A DNA stretch of 64,000 nt from Virgibacillus sp. SK37. GTDB lineage: Bacteria > Bacillota > Bacilli > Bacillales > Amphibacillaceae. Numbering within the stretch: the first letter of the stretch is position 1; each line of letters begins with the position of its first letter. Made by a program: the position numbers and the translations under genes. The stretch is taken from the NCBI RefSeq assembly GCF_000725285.1, contig NZ_CP007161.1, positions 791,911 through 855,910 on the forward strand, given 5' to 3'. The notes beneath the pieces are model-generated. The model was not told the origin of the DNA, ran no database searches, and worked only from the letters and a program-made list of their open reading frames with translations. Positions 62,035-64,000 of the stretch are shown in pieces.

Positions 62035-62054
62035 AAATTCTTATAGGAAAAAAT

Positions 62055-62106
62055 AAAAGCCTAACTAACTCTAATTTACGGTGAATTTCGAGTTAGTTGG
62101 GCCTTT
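62055..62106. terminator. Bidirectional terminator between the HAD gene and serA
   Basis: AAAGCCTAACTAACTC and GAGTTAGTTGGGCCTTT form a long stem with a mismatch and a loop of about 17 nt. It has T-rich and A-rich flanks and lies between convergent genes. Confidence 0.75.
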
Positions 62107-62214
62107 ATGTTTAAAGCATTGTGCGCTGTTAATTATTTCTCATAAAGCAACTCTAGAGATGATTGCTTCTTAAACTTTAAAATTCTTTATTTCTGTTACA
62201 GTAGCTTTTCATAT

Positions 62215-63801
62215 CTATAAATCTACTGCTGTTACTTCGTTTATTTCTTCAAGATCTTTTAAAGCGTTAATTTCTGTGTCCTCCAAGTGTTTATCCACTG
62301 TTAGCATCATAATGGCATCTCCACCCATATCAGAACGATCCACCTGCATTGTAGCAATATTAATCTGATGTTCTGCCAACAAGCTTCCCATTCTACCAAT
62401 TACTCCTGGCTGATCTTGATGATGAATTACGACAATGTGGCCCTGTGGAGTAACATCAACACTATAATTATCAACCTTAACAATTCGTGGTCCTAAACCG
62501 TTTAATAGTGTGCCAGAAACCCTTCGTTCTCCTGACTTCGTTTTTACTTCTAAAGTCAAAAGGTTAGCAAAGCCCTTCGCTTTTGATGTTTTACTTTCAT
62601 TCACATTAATTCCTTTTTTATCTGCAAGAAACATTGCGTTTACATCATTTACGTGGTCACCTAAGTGACGTTTCAATATACCTTTAATTGCATTTCGGGT
62701 GATCGGAGCTATTTCTCCACCTGACACTTCCCCGGAATAAGTCACATTAATTTCCTCAGGCACTCCCTCTGCTAAATAAATAAGGAAAGTACCAAGCTTT
62801 TCTGCAAGCTCAAAATAAGGTCTGATTTTACTAAGTATGTCGCTTGGCACAGATGGAAGATTTACAGGATTGTTTACAGCACCAGATACAAGAAAGTGCA
62901 TCACATCTTCACATACATCAATGGCCACATTCTCCTGTGCTTCTACCGTGCTCGCGCCAAGGTGTGGTGTAGCAATAACTTCTGGTAAATCGAGAAGTTT
63001 GTTATCATAAAAAGGCTCTTCTTCAAAAACATCGAGTGCTGCGCCTGCCACTTTTCCTGAAAGAACTGCATCATACAAGGCTTCCTCATCTATAATCCCA
63101 CCACGAGCACAATTCACGATTTGAACACCATCTTTCATTATTTCGAAAGCTTCTTTATTAAGTAAATGCCTGGTTTCTTTTAACAATGGTGTGTGTATAG
63201 TAATGAAATCTGCAGCTTTAAGAACATCTTGAACAGATCCATAGTCCAGCCCCATAGCTTCTGCTTTCTCCTCTGTTAAAAATGGATCATATGCCATTAC
63301 ATTCAATCGCTGGCCTTTGGCTCGATAAGCAACCTCAGCGCCAATTCTGCCTAGACCAATGACACCTAACGTTTTATTTTTTAATTCGGTCCCAACATAC
63401 TTTTTACGATCCCATTGTTGGTTTTTGAGAGATAAATAGGCTTGTGGAATATTTCTTGCCAATGCCATCAGCATCGCCATTGTATGCTCAGCAGCCGAAT
63501 TCGTATTACCATTTGGTGCATTTACTACGATTATCCCATTTTCCGTAGCTGCCTCCAGATCAATATTGTCAACACCGACTCCAGCACGACCAATGATTTT
63601 TAGATTTACTGCTTTCTCAATTAAATCGCGAGTGACCTGTGTTTGGCTTCTTACCAATAATGCATCATAACCAGTAATTCGGATTTTCAACTCTTCAGGT
63701 GTCAGGTCTGTAGCAATGTCTGCTGTAAAATCCTCTGAGTGGAGGAGTGGATGGATACCTTCTTCGCTAAGTGGATCGGTGATCAAGACTTTATGTGCCA
63801 T
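62215..63801 (-). CDS. serA: D-3-phosphoglycerate dehydrogenase
   Basis: SerA oxidises 3-phosphoglycerate to phosphohydroxypyruvate, the first step of serine synthesis. The 528-residue protein has the NAD-binding motif [13 protein letters not shown], the catalytic-site blocks [11 protein letters not shown] and TPHLGAST, an intervening (ASB) domain and a C-terminal ACT domain from about residue 455. The ACT domain allows feedback by serine. CAGGAGG precedes the ATG. The aminotransferase gene ends 20 bp upstream, so they form an operon. Confidence 0.97.
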   Translation of the reverse strand: MAHKVLITDPLSEEGIHPLLHSEDFTADIATDLTPEELKIRITGYDALLVRSQTQVTRDLIEKAVNLKIIGRAGVGVDNIDLEAATENGIIVVNAPNGNTNSAAEHTMAMLMALARNIPQAYLSLKNQQWDRKKYVGTELKNKTLGVIGLGRIGAEVAYRAKGQRLNVMAYDPFLTEEKAEAMGLDYGSVQDVLKAADFITIHTPLLKETRHLLNKEAFEIMKDGVQIVNCARGGIIDEEALYDAVLSGKVAGAALDVFEEEPFYDNKLLDLPEVIATPHLGASTVEAQENVAIDVCEDVMHFLVSGAVNNPVNLPSVPSDILSKIRPYFELAEKLGTFLIYLAEGVPEEINVTYSGEVSGGEIAPITRNAIKGILKRHLGDHVNDVNAMFLADKKGINVNESKTSKAKGFANLLTLEVKTKSGERRVSGTLLNGLGPRIVKVDNYSVDVTPQGHIVVIHHQDQPGVIGRMGSLLAEHQINIATMQVDRSDMGGDAIMMLTVDKHLEDTEINALKDLEEINEVTAVDL

Positions 63802-63821
63802 TTATAAATAACCTCCTGAAT

Positions 63822-64000
63822 TTATAGTTGTTGAATGTATACTTCTTGTGCGGCCTGAATTCCTCGACCTAATGTAATATCTTTTCCTATCTTTTTAATG
63901 CCGATCTCTATTAAACTAATGGATTGAAGCACGTCTGCAGGTGAGCAGTAACCCATATGACCAATGCGGAAGATTTCTCCTTTTAAATGTTGTTGGCCAC
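63822..64000 (-). CDS. Class V aminotransferase, C-terminal part (cut by the window end)
   Basis: The visible 59 codons read HLKGEIFRIGHMGYCSPADV followed by LQSISLIEIG and a VYIQQL end. This is the typical C-terminus of PucG/serine-glyoxylate-type class V aminotransferases, which in many Bacillaceae sit directly before serA and may act as phosphoserine or serine-pyruvate aminotransferase. The start lies outside the window. Confidence 0.85.
   Translation of the reverse strand, partial: GQQHLKGEIFRIGHMGYCSPADVLQSISLIEIGIKKIGKDITLGRGIQAAQEVYIQQL

Overview
The window looks like a chromosome segment of a low-GC, endospore-forming Bacillaceae, of the Oceanobacillus/Virgibacillus kind. The reasons are strong AAGGAGG-type ribosome binding sites, AT-rich codon use, frequent TTG/GTG starts, a minor spore protein (sspP), a CotD-like spore coat protein, and a Bacillus-type (Yuk/Yue) type VII secretion locus. 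I saw no rRNA, tRNA, transposase, integrase or CRISPR array.

Layout. Positions 1-9400 hold housekeeping and accessory genes: YczE-like and CDF membrane proteins, an FAD amine oxidase, manganese pyrophosphatase ppaC, a disulfide-reductase-like flavoprotein, sspP, the coat protein, ypsA and a SIMPL protein. Positions 9880-19760 hold small enzymes, including five GNAT acetyltransferases, an aspartate racemase family protein, VOC and ASCH proteins, a YugO-like K+ channel, and an AraC regulator convergent with an MFS transporter. Two intergenic arrays of 20-21 bp repeats (9495-9650 and 14501-14718) share a GAGACA core. D-serine dehydratase follows on the minus strand at 19811-21163.

Positions 21420-31307 are a complete Firmicutes T7SSb locus in the order esxA-esaB-essB-essC-esaA-essA. 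It runs directly into two LXG-associated helical proteins (DUF5082- and DUF5344-like) and one full-length LXG toxin (32082-33905) with its immunity gene.

Positions 34400-47717 are the most interesting part. About 13 kb, all read in the same direction as the toxin gene, is made of small immunity-type genes, mostly in paralogous pairs or triplets, with decayed toxin tails between them. Copies of the full toxin's pre-toxin linker recur at about 37617 (followed by an intact AHH-nuclease toxin tail and an ankyrin immunity gene), 40637 (linker only), 42618 (trace) and 44118 (decayed). Each copy sits just after a hairpin terminator with an AACCTG(C/T) stem. I read this as a reservoir of promoterless toxin-tail/immunity cassettes that can recombine through the linker into the one expressed LXG gene, comparable in logic to CDI/Rhs orphan modules or neisserial maf silent cassettes. 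A block of at least 0.5 kb (37120-37614 and 43620-44113) is clearly duplicated inside it.

Positions 47846-64000 return to ordinary chromosome: two lipoproteins, a DHA2 efflux pump, a T-box controlled proBA operon, csaA, a universal stress protein, an OppA lipoprotein, a GlcD-like oxidase, an NRDE protein, ilvE, a HAD phosphatase, serA and the end of a class V aminotransferase gene that probably forms a serine operon with serA.
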